Below the pieces are notes generated by a model that worked only from the letters and a program-made list of their open reading frames with translations, made no database searches and was not told the DNA's origin. Shown here in pieces: positions 1 to 12,163 of a DNA stretch of 64,000 nucleotides. Source of the DNA: Scolanthus callimorphus (lineage: Eukaryota; Cnidaria; Anthozoa; Actiniaria; Edwardsiidae). Made by a program: the position numbers and the translations under genes. Each line of letters begins with the position of its first letter. The stretch's first letter is position 1. The DNA is taken from the NCBI GenBank assembly GCA_033964015.1, contig JAWWUD010000107.1:1-64000 (forward strand), in the 5' to 3' direction.

Positions 1-3000
1 GACTAGAACTTGAAACCCAAACGATCATTTTTTATAACTAACTTTTTAGATCATTTATAATTTATTAATATTTGATAAAAGTATAATATTTGTTATTTCT
101 ACTCTTGAAAGCTTTAAATGATACTAACTACAGTAGTACCTAGCTTAAACGCAGACGGAATGACAACTGTTTTGCCCAAGGACCCTTGACTGCACATGGT
201 AGCGTTTCTATACTAACCATTGACCGAATTTATACTTGGAGACGGCCAGCGTATATATTTCTCCCGGAAAAGTGAGTTCTGAAAATAAGCTGCGCCATAT
301 TTGTCTTGATTTACACTAGACGGCTAAGGAGGGGAGGGGGGCGGGGAGGAAAGGAGAAAAGCAAGTTTTCGGGCAGGCGTTCTTTTCTCCTTTCCTCCCC
401 GCCCCCCTCCCCCCGATTTGTCACATTTTGTCACAAATCCAAGATGGCGGCCAAGCGATAGCAAACTCGCGTTTCTCGACCTAAAACTACCCTCCAACGC
501 CTGCGAGCAGGCTAAGCCGTTCGGGAAGATAAGGTCGTCTTTTGGATGCCCTTATTTTTCAGACGTCCACACATTTTCTCAACTCTATACTAATACTAGA
601 CGGTTTAAGAAGTGGCCAAGGTCGTCCAGAAGGCTAGCTGTCTCTAGTATAAATACGGTGATTTTCTCTTTTGCATAAGCGTGTATATGGGGTTTCCGTA
701 TATTAGAGAGAGAATGGGTGTGGCCGCTTTTTAAAAGTACGCATTTTATTTATTGTATTAGATTGACCCACAGGTATCCCAAACATATCCCAAGCGTTTC
801 GAAATGTGATCATATTTTCTATCAGCCTTCATTGGACAACTGGAATCTCCAGGATTAAATTCTAATAAAAAGAATGTTGTTCCGAAGTATTAGCACAGTA
901 AGCCGAATGGCGAAAATATTTACAGCTCCACTTTAAAATTAGGGTTGCGTGTTTTCCCTGTTAGTACCATGTTGCTTTGTAAGATTTTACAGCGAAAAAC
1001 ACAAGCTGTATGTTCAAAATTAGATGCAAAATCGTTCTGGAGCCAAATTGCGACAGACTCGCCGGAAATATAACTTTACATTTTCGCCCGAAATTGTTAG
1101 ACCGCGAAAAGCTGATAGGACGTAATAAGGCGTGGAAATAAACACGACTCACTAAGGCAATTGAGAATATTACTAAGAAAATTACTAAGAACCCAAAACA
1201 AAGGTTGAGAGGATTAATGGATCTCAAAAACCAAAGATGATGGTAAAGCTAACAAACTAGCCACGAGTTAAGAAACGGCGAGCACAATGTTATAGCCTCT
1301 TTGGTTAGGTTCAGAGAATACTGGTTCATCGGTTACCGGACTACCTTCGTGGTAATTTTCGTTAAAATTCTATAATTTCGCGAAAAAAAAGTCATATCTT
1401 GACAAGTGATACCTCATTTTAAAGCTTATTTCTTCTCCTCAACTAAATGAAAACTTTATTTCTCTAATTTGATTAACACGATTTTTTATGGAGTTTCCTT
1501 TCCGACGCATCGGATCAAGTTTCGAGAGCTTCACGCACGCGGATTGACGGTGCTTTCGTTCTTTTAACAACATTTTACCATGGGCTGAGATGTGTTCTAA
1601 AACCGTGTTGGGGTTTTGAAATTTTAAAAAGAGCCGATTTTAGAGCCATTTTTGTGTGTCCGCTAGGTTTTTTATGTAAAATGTTTTTTTTACAAAATCA
1701 TAACTTGAAAAGGAGATCGAATTTCGACAAAGCACGAGGGCGCAAATTATATTCGAAAGTTAAGAACCAAAAGAATTGAAAAAAAAAGCTGACGAATACC
1801 AAGTAAAAATCTCGAAACGCCTTACTATTTTAACATATTAAATCCTATATTACGTTCCCTCCTTCGGGTTCTCGCGATAATAAAAGGGTGTATTTCGACA
1901 GTTAAACCACGAGAGAACTGTTTGCTATTTTGCTTGAACATTTTGTAAAGGAGTTTTGCGATTCTGACAAAAATGAATTAGCAATAAAAGAAACAGAAAT
2001 AAATTACACACTGAGCCCTATGATCTGATAACCAGGGTTTTTGCAGGGTTTTTGCAGATTAGCAAGGTAACAAAGTATGTAGTATAACCACCAGACACTT
2101 TTGCAAACATTTGTGTAGGAAGTTCGTTCGTGAAACGTCGAGGCTGAGTTTCCGTCATGTTCAATACTGATTCTCCTCTGTCTTACATTCTAACTTTTTA
2201 GTTTCTGCTGGTTGGTTGAATTGTTTCAATAAAAAATAAATTCAGCCCATTTGGAATTTAAGCCTCTGCTCGTGTTTATGAGGTGAATCTCGTCTCTAAG
2301 AGGGAACAATTAGAATGCCCTGAAAATTAAAGAACTAAAACAAATTAAGGCCTCAAACAAAATGTCATCCTTACAAAAAAATTGCGCCTTTACAGCCGAA
2401 CACATCAACAGCCGCGGAAGATCTGTAAAATAAACATGATATTGAACTCGTGGAGGTAGCACATCGGCAAAGCTCAAGTATATTTCTTGGAAGATTACAA
2501 ATTTAATTGACTCCGTGCCGCCCACGCTATTTAGTAACTGATTCGCTTTGTTAAACTTCAAAAGGGTGCGAAAAACGACCCTCCCACTCTCGTACGCGGG
2601 GCAGGTGGGTTTTGAAGTCGGCGTGATAGCTCATGTTATACCGTAAATAGTAGACCCATTAGCTACACTCAAATACTCGTTTGCTCGATTTATATACGCA
2701 TTTCCAAGGCCCGGTATTGGCTCTTATGTAATTACTAGGCGCTGGGAGGAAACCTTTGGTCTTTCGCAAGCCCAAATAACAATGGGATTCTATTACAAGA
2801 GCTAATTAAACTATAGTTTGGAATATTAAGGCAAATAGGAAAGTACGAGAGTTCAAGGAGCTTGATTAGTAGGAGTTTTGTTAATAGCCTCGCAACAAAG
2901 ATAAAAGAAAGGGGTTGTCTTGGAGGCTCCGCAGTTCAAGAACCAAAACCCTCGAGAGACAAGGGAAGACATTCCATAGTTTTGGCATCGCGACAACCTT

Positions 3001-3017
3001 CACAACTAAACGCGAAT
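1..3017. other. Unassigned AT-rich DNA
   Basis: No convincing coding exon. A CAAGATGGCGGCC motif lies near 440 beside a perfect GC-rich hairpin (331-412), and TATAAAT occurs at about 651, so a promoter near 400-700 is possible. The short open frames at 418-678, 961-1227 and 2310-2561 lack recognisable motifs. TTTTTGCAGGG is duplicated near 2038-2055. Confidence 0.5.
331..412. repeat. Perfect 31-bp purine/pyrimidine inverted repeat
   Basis: Left arm 331-361 is almost pure purine (GGGGAGGGGGGCGGGGAGG...) and right arm 382-412 is its exact complement, with a 20-bp loop. Several G-runs could also form a quadruplex. Confidence 0.85.
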
Positions 3018-3143
3018 ATGAGAACACCCGTGCTATTTTATATGTGCGTCGTGCTTATAGCACTAATGTCGACAACAGTCACCTCTCAAGCGGGAACCTC
3101 GTGTGTATTTAGTCTGGCAAAGTGCCATTTGAAACGAAACAGA
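3018..3143 (+). CDS. Candidate first exon of a small secreted peptide
   Basis: The ATG at 3018 opens a 42-codon segment ending at a strong donor (GTAAGT at 3144). It begins MRTPVLFYMCVVLIALMSTT, a good signal-peptide profile (short charged start, about 14 hydrophobic residues) with likely cleavage after VTSQA. It continues with a Cys-containing, basic stretch (SCVFSLAKCHLKRNR). The ORF is open further upstream (2862), but the signal peptide favours the internal ATG. The next exon is unknown. A phase-0 candidate follows a weak acceptor at about 4654 and would end at a stop near 4779, but it lacks a pyrimidine tract. Family unrecognised. Confidence 0.35.
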
Positions 3144-6100
3144 GTAAGTTATCATTATGGATTTTAGCAGTGCGTTTTACTTTTAGAATACGTTTATTTT
3201 GATGCATCTTTCTTGGAGGGAGCCCCTTCGGGCCGCATTTTTTTGTGACGTGTTTTACACTTGTTCAAGTTTTGGGTCACCTTGGCCAAGTTTTAATCTC
3301 TCTTTCTTGACGTATACATATGCGCAGGTTTATTGACATGGAAAGTAAATGAAATGTTCGTTTTCTACTCTACCTTAACGAAACAACTCCAATGTAGATT
3401 ATCGACACTTTTATTTAAGAACATTTGTAGATTTCACTATCACTACTTTCATGATATACTGGTTCCTATTTTTACAATTCTACTCATGTAGAAGGGCAAA
3501 AACTTCTACATTGATCCAATAGGAAGCTTGTATTTTCAGGGACGCGCTATGGGGCTGATTTCGTTTGCCGTATTATTGGTGTATTATTTATGGGTTTTAA
3601 AATAAACACAAATACAACGGCGAATTGTTCCGGGGCATTCATATTTTATATCGCAGCAGTGGACGTGTTGATTACGTATCAAGCATCTCAATGACGACAG
3701 TGTTGATTCTCTTGATCGTCTATAACTCGATTTCAAAATTCCAAAGCTCATCAGCGTGAATTACAAGGACACTTAACGCTCTCGGCAATACATTCTGACA
3801 CTTATTTCACCTGTGAGGAGAAGGTGACGCGTTTATAGGGCGGGACGCGCTAAAACATCCTCTTAGTTCAAACTGTGCCGAGCCAACCATGGTATTGTGC
3901 CGAGTCCGAACCTCTCCCGCAAACAACAATAACAGACAAAACATCAGTGTGTATTTGATGATTTGGATCATAACTAGTTTCGCTAAATGCAAACAAATGT
4001 ACCATGATCGTTATTTTAAGGGTTGGAGCATATCACTGAGTATTTGTAACTTGTGTGTGCTCTTACCTCTTATCGCTCTTACCTCTTGGGGTCAGGGTCG
4101 AGTTAGGGGTCTCGGCCGCGACATAATTGTTGTAGGACTCAAACTACATGATTCTTGCCAACGCCTTGCAATAAGTGGAAGTACATTACTCATAGGGAGC
4201 GATTAATTCATAAGGTATTTCAACGGTGTTAAGACATGACAGTAAAACCTGACAGGGACGTTCTCTAGACGGTTTACCCTGCTGTTTGTTGTCGCTTTTG
4301 ATAGCATCAAATAAAAGGGCACAGTTTGCACCCTGTATAGCCACAAAAGTTAATCTTCCCTCGGATTACAGTTGTCCGCCAAGCAAAACCTGCGGGATGT
4401 TTTCATCCACGGGATTTTGAGCTATTCTTCTGTTACTTTTGAAGGGAGTGTTTTGGTAGATTTGATTATTTCACTCGCCTTTCACTTGCCCAAACGTTTC
4501 AACGTTTAATGGCCGGCTATATTGACTGCAGAAATATATTTTCATTCTTTTATCTAGATTACCTACGAATCCGAGACTACCAAGCCGATCTTGGTAGTCC
4601 TTTGGCTATTTAGTCTCAACTAACCAATCAAAATACGTGAACAAAATTATAATTTAGAGGTTCGGGCAGTGGAGGTTCCTCTTCTCTAGTACAACGTGCG
4701 GAATACATGCGGCAACGGGCAGGGACCCACAAGCGCCGAGAATTGAAGTTACTGAAGCCGAGTACGAGGCCGCGCCTTAATCGTGCAGATCTTTCCTGAA
4801 CAAGGAGCGGGGTTTCGTTATTTTCGATCTGGCATCTGTCTTTTCCCTAAATGAAAAGCTCTAATTTATGCAAAAATGTTAGGCAATTTAAAGGAAAAAG
4901 ATAGAAAAGTCAATTTTCAACTAGTATTATTAAAATTCTGTTTCACTTCGTCTTGAAGCTTCAATTGGAGCGCACCGCCGGCTGCAACTCGTCGATTAGG
5001 CCAGATGAAGTAATCTTTGTACACTCCCTCACTAAACTATCGCTTTTCAGTTTCAAAAAGATTTTGTGTTGAATTAACGTAAGATCAAGCGATCAAGTCG
5101 TTAATAGTTTGAGGCTCCAATTCCAGGGATGTCAGCCTTGGACTTTAGAAATCGGGAGAACCCTTAGGATTTCAGACGAAATGCAAAGGTTATGAAATAC
5201 AGTAAATATCGGAAATTCAGGAAAATTTTGCCGGGAGACAGGAGTGAAAAATCTTAGTCCCAGCAAGCTGGGGAGACTTGGCGTCCCTACAATTCCAGAC
5301 ATTCGGCTCTGTTTTTTTTTTCTGCTTTCGGTCAGAAAACGCAGGTTCAAGTAGGTTCAAATATAACAGTCGGTTGGCTGTTTTATATTCTGACACGCAG
5401 GCTAATCCCAGCGTTGAGAAATCTGTAGGTATTAGCTTTTCCTTTTTTTCACTGACACACAATTACAAACTAGTATTCCTTGATTATGCTGCATTTATTT
5501 TAAAACCGAAATGCATTGTTCAGAGCAAATGTAGTTTCCTTTAACTTACGTCAGTTGTATCCCATCGCAGCTTCGCTCTGTTTTGATATCTGCTTTTTGA
5601 CCTTGTACACGCTTGATCTCTACACTCGAGTTAGGTAGTTTCAAAATATCGTTAGAATATTTCCCAATTACTTTAGAGCGATTCACAAGATAGCGTATTC
5701 TTGCAATGTTTTGCTCTTTGCTGCGCTTCTACTGGAGTCGTTTGTAAAGAACGGAAACGGAAAAGCCGAAATACTACTATCTGTTAAACCTCTTGTCCAT
5801 TATATGTCGCAACAACGAAATGTTGTTGCCTGTTTATAAATCCGAACGTTGAGAAATCTGTAGCCATTGGTTTTCCTTTTTGACAGATACACTAAAATAC
5901 AAACTAGTATTTCTTGGTTATGCTGCGTTTTATTTTAAAACCGAAATGCATTATAGACAGAAGACCGAGTTAACGCAGTTACGCGTCTTGTTGTTTGGGC
6001 CATAATGCTGGGCTTCCCTAGGGCAAATTTCACTTGTGGATCTCTCTAGATTTCCCATATACCGTTTCTATATTGACATTAACTTAAAGTCACGCATATA

Positions 6101-7112
6101 GCTTCACATTTAGTTGATCAATGACCCACGCGACCAACCCCAACCCACCCTAGAGCGAAGTATGTAGGAACGCTGCTGATCAATATATGTCTCTAGATCA
6201 ACAGCGAGATGAAGCGGCCCCAAAACCAAAGACTACGAAATATCCTTGAGCGGCTACGACTTGCCAGACAGCAGGGCCTTACAGACTTAGCTATGAGAGA
6301 CCTTCAATGAAACGCACTGGAGACAACGCACTCGCAGACCCGCCTAGACCATGTAGCACAAGAAACATCAATAAAAACAAATGCATGAAAACACCAATGG
6401 CTGATGTCTTACTCTCTAGAGCGTGTTCGTGATTACTGCTTGTTTTCATTGCGCACTTTGTCCACGGTCGATGAAAAAAACTGCTGCATGTTTTTCTTTG
6501 ACTCGGGTTCAAACGAAGATAGTTCAGGCGCTTCCAATGCAAATAGAAATAGCTCTAATGAGCTTAACAACGGAAAACTCTGACTGCAGTTTAGGGATCG
6601 GCGTTTGTACATAGCTATTCAGTATGACAAATGATAAAATGTGATTTGTGATATAAGTTGATGATTGATGTGAAATAACATTGTGGTGCACTTGCAGTCC
6701 AAATGTCATCCAAATAAAGCTTGCATTGAGATGCGTTTGTAAATGAACAAAGGTGCAGAGTGGCCACTCTCCTTCCTCAAATCGTACCCTGGCCAAATCC
6801 AGCGACGGCGGACGCAAAATCGTTGCAGGGTTGAGTACTGTTGGTGAAACATTTCTTTCCCATCTTGTTTTTGTCTGGGTGTGTGCACTGCCCCAAGAAG
6901 TGATGTGAATCGTCAAATTGGTCGAACGCACTTAGAGCGGACTTCAGATGACTGTCGTGAGTAATTCACAATTAATTTGTAATTACTCCTTTAGGTTTTA
7001 TGCGGAATTGGTGTAATTACTTTGCGATTGGTTTCACTACAGTCATATGAAATTCGCTCTTTTTAAAAATTCTTCCTCGGGCATCTCGGGAAAATTTAAT
7101 CCCTTATTTCCC
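3144..7112. other. Unassigned DNA
   Basis: No recognised gene. A direct repeat of about 110 bp occurs at 5410-5522 and 5846-5955. A minus-strand frame at 3807-3992 contains a hydrophobic N-terminal run (MFCLLLLFAGEV) but no splice support. Frames at 6291-6931 overlap on opposite strands without motifs. Confidence 0.45.
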
Positions 7113-7121
7113 TCGGTGCCA

Positions 7122-8611
7122 TAGCCTGCGAAAGCCGACGCCACTTCGCGCTCGTCGAAAGAGACTCCCGCTTAGAGACGTCTGCGCGTTCAAGCCAAAC
7201 ATTCCATACTGATGACGTATTTTGACCCAGATCTGGTCAGAAGTATTACGCAGCCAGTTTGACTGTTTGATATTTGATCTTTATAGCATACAAAGCATTT
7301 TATAGTAAGGTATTCAAATAAGACGAAAGAAGATGCAACAAATAGTCCAGTCGAACTAATTGCAACAAAAGCTTTTTCGACGGTTTTGTGCTACATTTAG
7401 TCCCCAAATGAACATACTAAAAGTCCCAAAATATCGGAGTTCAGGAACACGCCGAAAACGGCAATTGAAAAATCCCATACAAAGCTTGTATGAAAAACCG
7501 CAGGGAGCACAAATCTCGAAAAATGCAGAACATTAAAATAGAGTCATTTGATGAAACTTTCGACAATGCTAATGATTCGAATTATTCCGAAACACAATTT
7601 TGAACATAAATAGTACAGGTTTTAGTTGTATTTTCGTACTTTTTATTAAATAATCACTCAATTCTATTTCCTCAGAGTTTGATATCTGGAACTAATAGGA
7701 GGCGCCAGCTAGTGACGCTTTTGTTCGATAAATTATCTCCGTTGATAGCCATACTATCTCAGATTAACAAATATTTGTTGTTAACATGGATTACGCAGAC
7801 ACTTAAGAGCCAATGTCTGAGAAAGTGTTCCAGGCAGGAAAAGTGAAGGTCAACCGATTTCCTTCAAACTTGTGTCAGAAGTTACGTTTGATGAGATATT
7901 ACAAAAGCCACTTTGGTTTTGTTTTCTGGTATTTTGTTTCAAAGTTACAGGGGGGTCCTACTTTTGGCCCTCTGACCACCAAATTTTCATGTTTTGGGGA
8001 GTTGTATTATCATGGTTATTTCACCAAGACAATATAACTCCTGAAATAATAAACTACATGGTAACTATCTACTGTTAATGCCCTTTCAGAAAATATATGT
8101 GTCGTTGGCATAGCTTTGCCTGGACGAGAAGGGCCTGGCCCTAGTGTTAGCCAATTTTTGAGATGGAAAGAACTACTGAAAATCGCATATTTTAGAAATT
8201 ATTATTTTTTACCTGCAACAAGATCTGGCAATGACTTCACTTCCACAAATGACTTTGACCCTAGTACTAACAAAATCAGTTGAGAAAAAATTGGGCACTT
8301 CTGTATAAATTACTTTTTCAGGGCCATTTATTAGGCATGGTTGCACATAAGTCATTAGGCCAAAGAGATCTTTTTATCACTAAATCCAAAGAATTCGTAG
8401 AAATAATAGCATCAATCACTTGTATTTGTTCTCAGCATATATCTGATCATCAATAAAAAGTGTCATTTGGCCTAAATCAAACTCCAATGTCCATGGCGAT
8501 GCATAGAATACAACCGGAAAACACAAAAATACCACATTTTCCAATGTTTCGACTTATTTCTTCTCGCCAAAAGCTCAATCTGATAAAATAAGCTAGCAAT
8601 TACATCGACTA
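7122..8611 (+). repeat. Left terminal inverted repeat of the 7.7-kb element
   Basis: Reverse-complement match to 12164-14822 over its whole length. Examples are the stretch near 7490 (CATACAAAGCTTGTATG) against 14501-14517, and the 8560-8611 segment against 12164-12215. Small open frames at 7813-8078 lie in this arm and are mirrored in the other arm, so they are not treated as genes. Confidence 0.85.
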
Positions 8612-8899
8612 ACTCTACATCCAAGAAGCTAACCGGCAACTATCTGACAATCGTTTTTACGAACGACTCGACTCTGATCCAACAAGAGAGTATCAGAAGG
8701 TTGTCAAAGACAATATCAAGAACATGATCGCTACTTGTGCCTTACCACCCACGGCTAAGCACCTTATAGTAACCACGCCCGTACCTCGCGTTTCTATATG
8801 CTGCCCAAGATTCATAAAGACAACAACCCCGGACGTCCTATAGTGTCTGCTTGCAGCTGTCCGACGGAAAACATCGCAGCATACCTTGATGAGATAATG

Positions 8900-9025
8900 G
8901 GTATATGCTTCATCGCTGAATGTCACAATAGCCGCCTTATTTGAATATGAATGGTCCTTTTGTTTGATTATGCCTCGTTCTATTAGAAGACGACTATATG
9001 GCATTCAGCGATGAAGTAGATACCA
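8900..9025. mobile_element. MITE 1 inside the PLE
   Basis: Inverted ends GGTATATGCTTCATCGCTGAATG and CATTCAGCGATGAAGTAGATACC, flanked by GATAATG at 8893-8899 and 9026-9032. Removing the element and one copy of the duplication restores the PLE reading frame across DEIM, which supports the boundaries. Confidence 0.75.
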
Positions 9026-9086
9026 GATAATGGCCCCGTTCGTGAGAAACCTGCCAACTTATGTTAAAGACACCAACCACGCCTTA

Positions 9087-9387
9087 CTGTGGTTTTCATA
9101 ATTCTGCGAACTCTCGCTATTGATTTCCAACCGTAAAACCGCCTTCTGGCTTCCGTCAATCAAACTCCCGAGTCTTTTCGTCGTTACACTTTGTGCTTTC
9201 TGATTGGCCAGCACCTAAGCAGTGCTTAAATGGCTTCCTGTCGCGACAGCAACGGTTACGTGCTGGCCAATCAAAAAGCACAAAGAGTAACGACGAGAAG
9301 CCTCGGGAGTTTGATTGACGGAAGCCAGAAGGCGGTTTGACGGTTGGAAATCGTTAGCGAGAGTTCGCAGAATTATGAAAACCGCAG
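9087..9387. mobile_element. MITE 2 inside the PLE, about 100-bp TIRs, TA duplication
   Basis: Long inverted repeats start CTGTGGTTTTCATAATTCTG and end with the complement; TA flanks both sides (9085-9086, 9388-9389). Excision leaves the PLE frame continuous (THAL to NIFNEFHF). TA duplications suggest a Tc1/mariner-type mobiliser. A diverged relative sits at 27456-27732. Confidence 0.75.
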
Positions 9388-9389
9388 TA

Positions 9390-10820
9390 AACATCTTCAA
9401 TGAATTCCACTTCGATGAAACCAGTTCCAAGCCATGTTTTCTGTTCACTATGGACGTTAAGTCTTTGTACACCGTCATCCCCAACAACAGCGGATTACAG
9501 GCGCTCGCCCACTTCCTGGACAGACGCACGGTGCAGGAACCTCCCACGGCCACCCTTACTCGTCTCGCCGAACTGGTTCTCACCCTCAATGCCTTCAAGT
9601 TTAACGGTGACAACTATCGACAAATTGGTGGTGTTGCTATGGGCAGTAAAATGGGCCCTAACTATGCATGTCTCTTTGTTGGATATGTAGAAGAGCAAAT
9701 CCGCACGCAATTCACCGGCTTTTTCCCTCAACTTCAGAAGCGTTATATTGATGACGTAGTGGGTGCTGCACAATGTGATCGTCGTGATCTTGAAGGATTT
9801 ATAGAGTACGTCTCCAATTTCCATTCTGCCCTGGAGTTTACTTCTATCATCAGTGAACTCGGACTGCCTTTTCTCGACATCCAGTTGCGAATATCTAATC
9901 ACAGCATTCAGACATCAATTTACTACAAAGAGACTGACACACACAACTACCTCGACTTTACGTCACACCACCCCGGCCATTGTAAACGGGCTATCCCATA
10001 CAGCCAGTTTCTCCGTCTCCGTCGTCTCTGTTCAGATAATAACGACTTCCTCGTCAAGTCAAGTGAGATGCAACATTTCTTCACAGCTCGTGGTTATCCA
10101 GCTGCGCAACTCGAGAATGACCTTAACAGAGTTTTAACAGTTACACGTCAAGACGCCCTTACGGCATCCCGGCATGAGGACAGCACAGACCGCGTTCCGT
10201 TGGTACTTACTTACAACAACTTTAACGCCATTACCAAACAGATACTCATGAAGAACTTTAACATCTTAACCACTGATCCAGACACACGCAGGATTTTCCC
10301 TGAGTCGCCACTTATATCCTACCGCCGCGACAAGAATCTCAGGGATATCCTCGTGCACTCTAGTGTCGGTTCGTCAACATCATCGGATGCCGGAACGTTC
10401 CCGTGTAACCGACCACGCTGTCAGACGTGCAAACACACCACTTCTCAGACTATCATACAGGGTCCCAAAAGCAGATACACCATCAACGATCGCTTCACCT
10501 GTCGGTCTGAGAATGTGGTGTATTGCATCAGCTGCACCCGTTGTACTTCTCTTTACATTGGTGAAACCGGTCGTTCTTTACGCGAACGAGTTGGAGATCA
10601 CCTTCGCAGTATCAAGAAAAGAAAAAAGAAAACATTTCCTGGTTTCCCCGTGGCCGAACATTTTAACTCTGCATCGCACTCTATTGACAATCTTAGGGTA
10701 TGCGGCCTCCGTTTAAGCCACGGGGACAACTACCATCGCAAACACCAGGAGATGGAACTTATCTTTAACTTGGGAACTCTTAGCCCACGTGGACTCAACA
10801 TCAATTTCCACTATCTCTGA
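9390..10820 (+). pseudogene. PLE reverse transcriptase / GIY-YIG endonuclease (N-terminus displaced)
   Basis: An open frame of about 476 codons covers most of the PLE polyprotein. It contains the RT palm motifs FTMDVKSLYTVIPN, GVAMGSKMGPNYACLF and the catalytic RYIDDVVG (YIDD at 9744-9755), then PFLDIQL and the PLE-typical HPGHCKRAIPYSQFLRLRRLC. A Cys-rich CNRPRCQTC knuckle follows, then the GIY-YIG nuclease core LYIGETGRSLRERVGDHL near 10550-10605, ending in LGTLSPRGLNINF. The ATG at 9315 lies inside the inserted MITE, so the apparent longer ORF start is artificial. The RT N-terminal third lies upstream (8617-8899, 9026-9086) with a frameshift. The copy is therefore probably dead, although both catalytic domains remain open. 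Confidence 0.85.
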
Positions 10821-10913
10821 CTGTTCGAACTCATCTAGAGAGCGCGCGCTATTTGTTTTAGCGCGCGCTTTTCCGTTAGGATTTTAGCAGGGCGAATACC
10901 GCCTTTTTACACA

Positions 10914-10940
10914 CTGATGAAGGGCCATGCCCGAAACGTT
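10914..10940 (+). ncRNA. Hammerhead-ribozyme-like core in PLE 3' region
   Basis: CTGATGA (10914-10920) is followed by a short GGGC/GCCC stem and then GAAAC (10933-10937), in the order of a hammerhead core (CUGANGA, stem II, GAAA). Hammerhead motifs are known in PLEs. The flanking stems I and III were not convincingly found, so activity is unproven and this may be a degenerate relic. Confidence 0.4.
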
Positions 10941-11146
10941 TGTATCAAATTATACTGACACTTTTTCAATTTATTGATTCGATTTTATAATGTTCCTAGA
11001 TACACTTCTGTTATCCTGAGTATCAGGACCCTCCCCCTCCTCGAAAAAAAATGAGAGAAGGAGGGAAGAGGGCCTGACACAAATGCATTCAAACTGATGC
11101 ATTCAAAAGTTCATGTTCAACATTCAGAATCTGAATGCTGCGCTGA

Positions 11147-11445
11147 TTGGCCAAAAGACAAAGGGACGCGTCACATGAGTTAAACCGGAAGCGAAACTGG
11201 AAGCGTTTGCTCGTTCGAGTACAAGCCGCGATGGGAGAGGAATCTTTCGGGAAACACGCAAAGATTTTAATAAATTCGTCCTTTCAAATTCGGAATATGG
11301 ACGAAAGAGAGTTTGAAGATGATGTAGAATCTGGAATACAGTTTTTTCCTGCTATACAAGTAAAAGAAGAGCAGACCGCGTGCCTCAAATTCTAGTAGTT
11401 TTGCCAACTGCTTTTGACAAACGCTAATTTATCAACACCGATGCT
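11147..11445 (+). pseudogene. Decayed RecQ-like DNA helicase N-terminal exon
   Basis: The frame from 11147 reads MGEESFGKHAKILINSSF... to FFPAIQVKEEQTACLKF, then stops. Right after, in another frame, comes VVLPTAFDKR. This looks like the RecQ Q-motif/motif 0 region (KEEQ...CL) followed by a motif I Walker A of the type VLPTGFGKS. About 20 nt between them appear deleted, and the Walker A Gly and Ser are lost. No helicase downstream of motif I is visible before the right arm begins. The remnant lies in the interior of the 7.7-kb element and may be captured cargo. Assignment is by motif resemblance only. Confidence 0.5.
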
Positions 11446-12163
11446 GTACGCTAGCTTCTGGCTTTAGAAAGATGGAGAGAAGACCCTTGCGAGTATCGTA
11501 ATTCATATCTGAATTGCAACTCAGCAGTGGAACGAAAACATTTTCGTGTAGCGCCCAATCTGCAGCGCCACATGGATCCGAAGAGCTGCCAAAAGAGCAG
11601 TAGCAATCCATTTTGCATAAATGCGACAAAGAGCACAGTGAATTTCGCAGAATGCATCGCGCTCTTCCCCAGGCCCACTGCGCTCTCGTCCAAGATGGCG
11701 TCCACGCATGATGGAGCAGTCCGGCGTGACTTGAACTGCTTTTCTTCATAATTCGGCCTTTTGAGGATGAAATCAGATCATTCAGGCGACCTTCTATCTC
11801 TTGATCTTTATTACAAGCACGATCTGGTATTGTTTGATTCATTTTCGACGTCTTGTTTAACTGGAAATGGTCCTCGATATTCGGGTCAGTGAATGTGGAT
11901 CTGTCTTCATGGAGGCTGATTTTTGTCAAGAAATGTACTTTTCATGCTGTGTTACAAGGCCCATAGCCGTGAACATTCTTGTTTAGTGATGGAAAGGACT
12001 TGAGGAAGGCAGAGTGCACATGTATGCACAAAGCGGCGATAATTTGACTGTGTTATTGTCCAACAAATGACAGACCATGTTGTGCTTCCAGGCTCAGGAC
12101 TCGTGACAACATTTTAAGCAAGTCAACATATAAGTTAAGTGTATCTTTAATGCCCTAGGAACA
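11446..12163. other. Internal segment of the 7.7-kb element without recognised gene
   Basis: Open frames on both strands (for example 11432-11929 minus and 11527-11751 plus) overlap and show no family motif. It includes CAAGATGGCGTCC at about 11691, a YY1-type site. It may be remaining cargo or 3' part of the captured RecQ region. Confidence 0.4.

Larger units (their letters stand above)
8612..10985 (+). mobile_element. Penelope-like element (PLE) with GIY-YIG, 5'-truncated, hit by two MITEs
   Basis: Coding remnants begin with YIQEANRQLSDNRFYERL at about 8617. After a frameshift near 8790 come [16 protein letters not shown] and [14 protein letters not shown], classic PLE reverse-transcriptase blocks. 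Two MITEs (8900-9025 and 9087-9387) interrupt it; removing them leaves the PLE sequence contiguous. The rest is an open frame from 9390 to 10820. The 3' flank has a GCGCGC hairpin (about 10840-10869) and a hammerhead-like core. PLEs are retroelements distinct from LTR and LINE classes, with RT related to telomerase (family knowledge). This copy lies in the interior of the 7.7-kb element. Confidence 0.88.

Noticed and set aside
3807..3992. Minus-strand ORF with hydrophobic N-terminus
   Set aside because: Signal-peptide-like run but no splice sites, no family resemblance, and overlapped by an equally long ORF on the other strand.
7813..8078. Two overlapping ORFs in the left TIR
   Set aside because: Overlapping frames in an inverted-repeat arm with a diverged mirror copy at 12700-12960; no motif.
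9315..9389. N-terminal 25 codons of the long PLE ORF
   Set aside because: They lie in the right arm of an inserted MITE, so the ATG at 9315 is not the native start.
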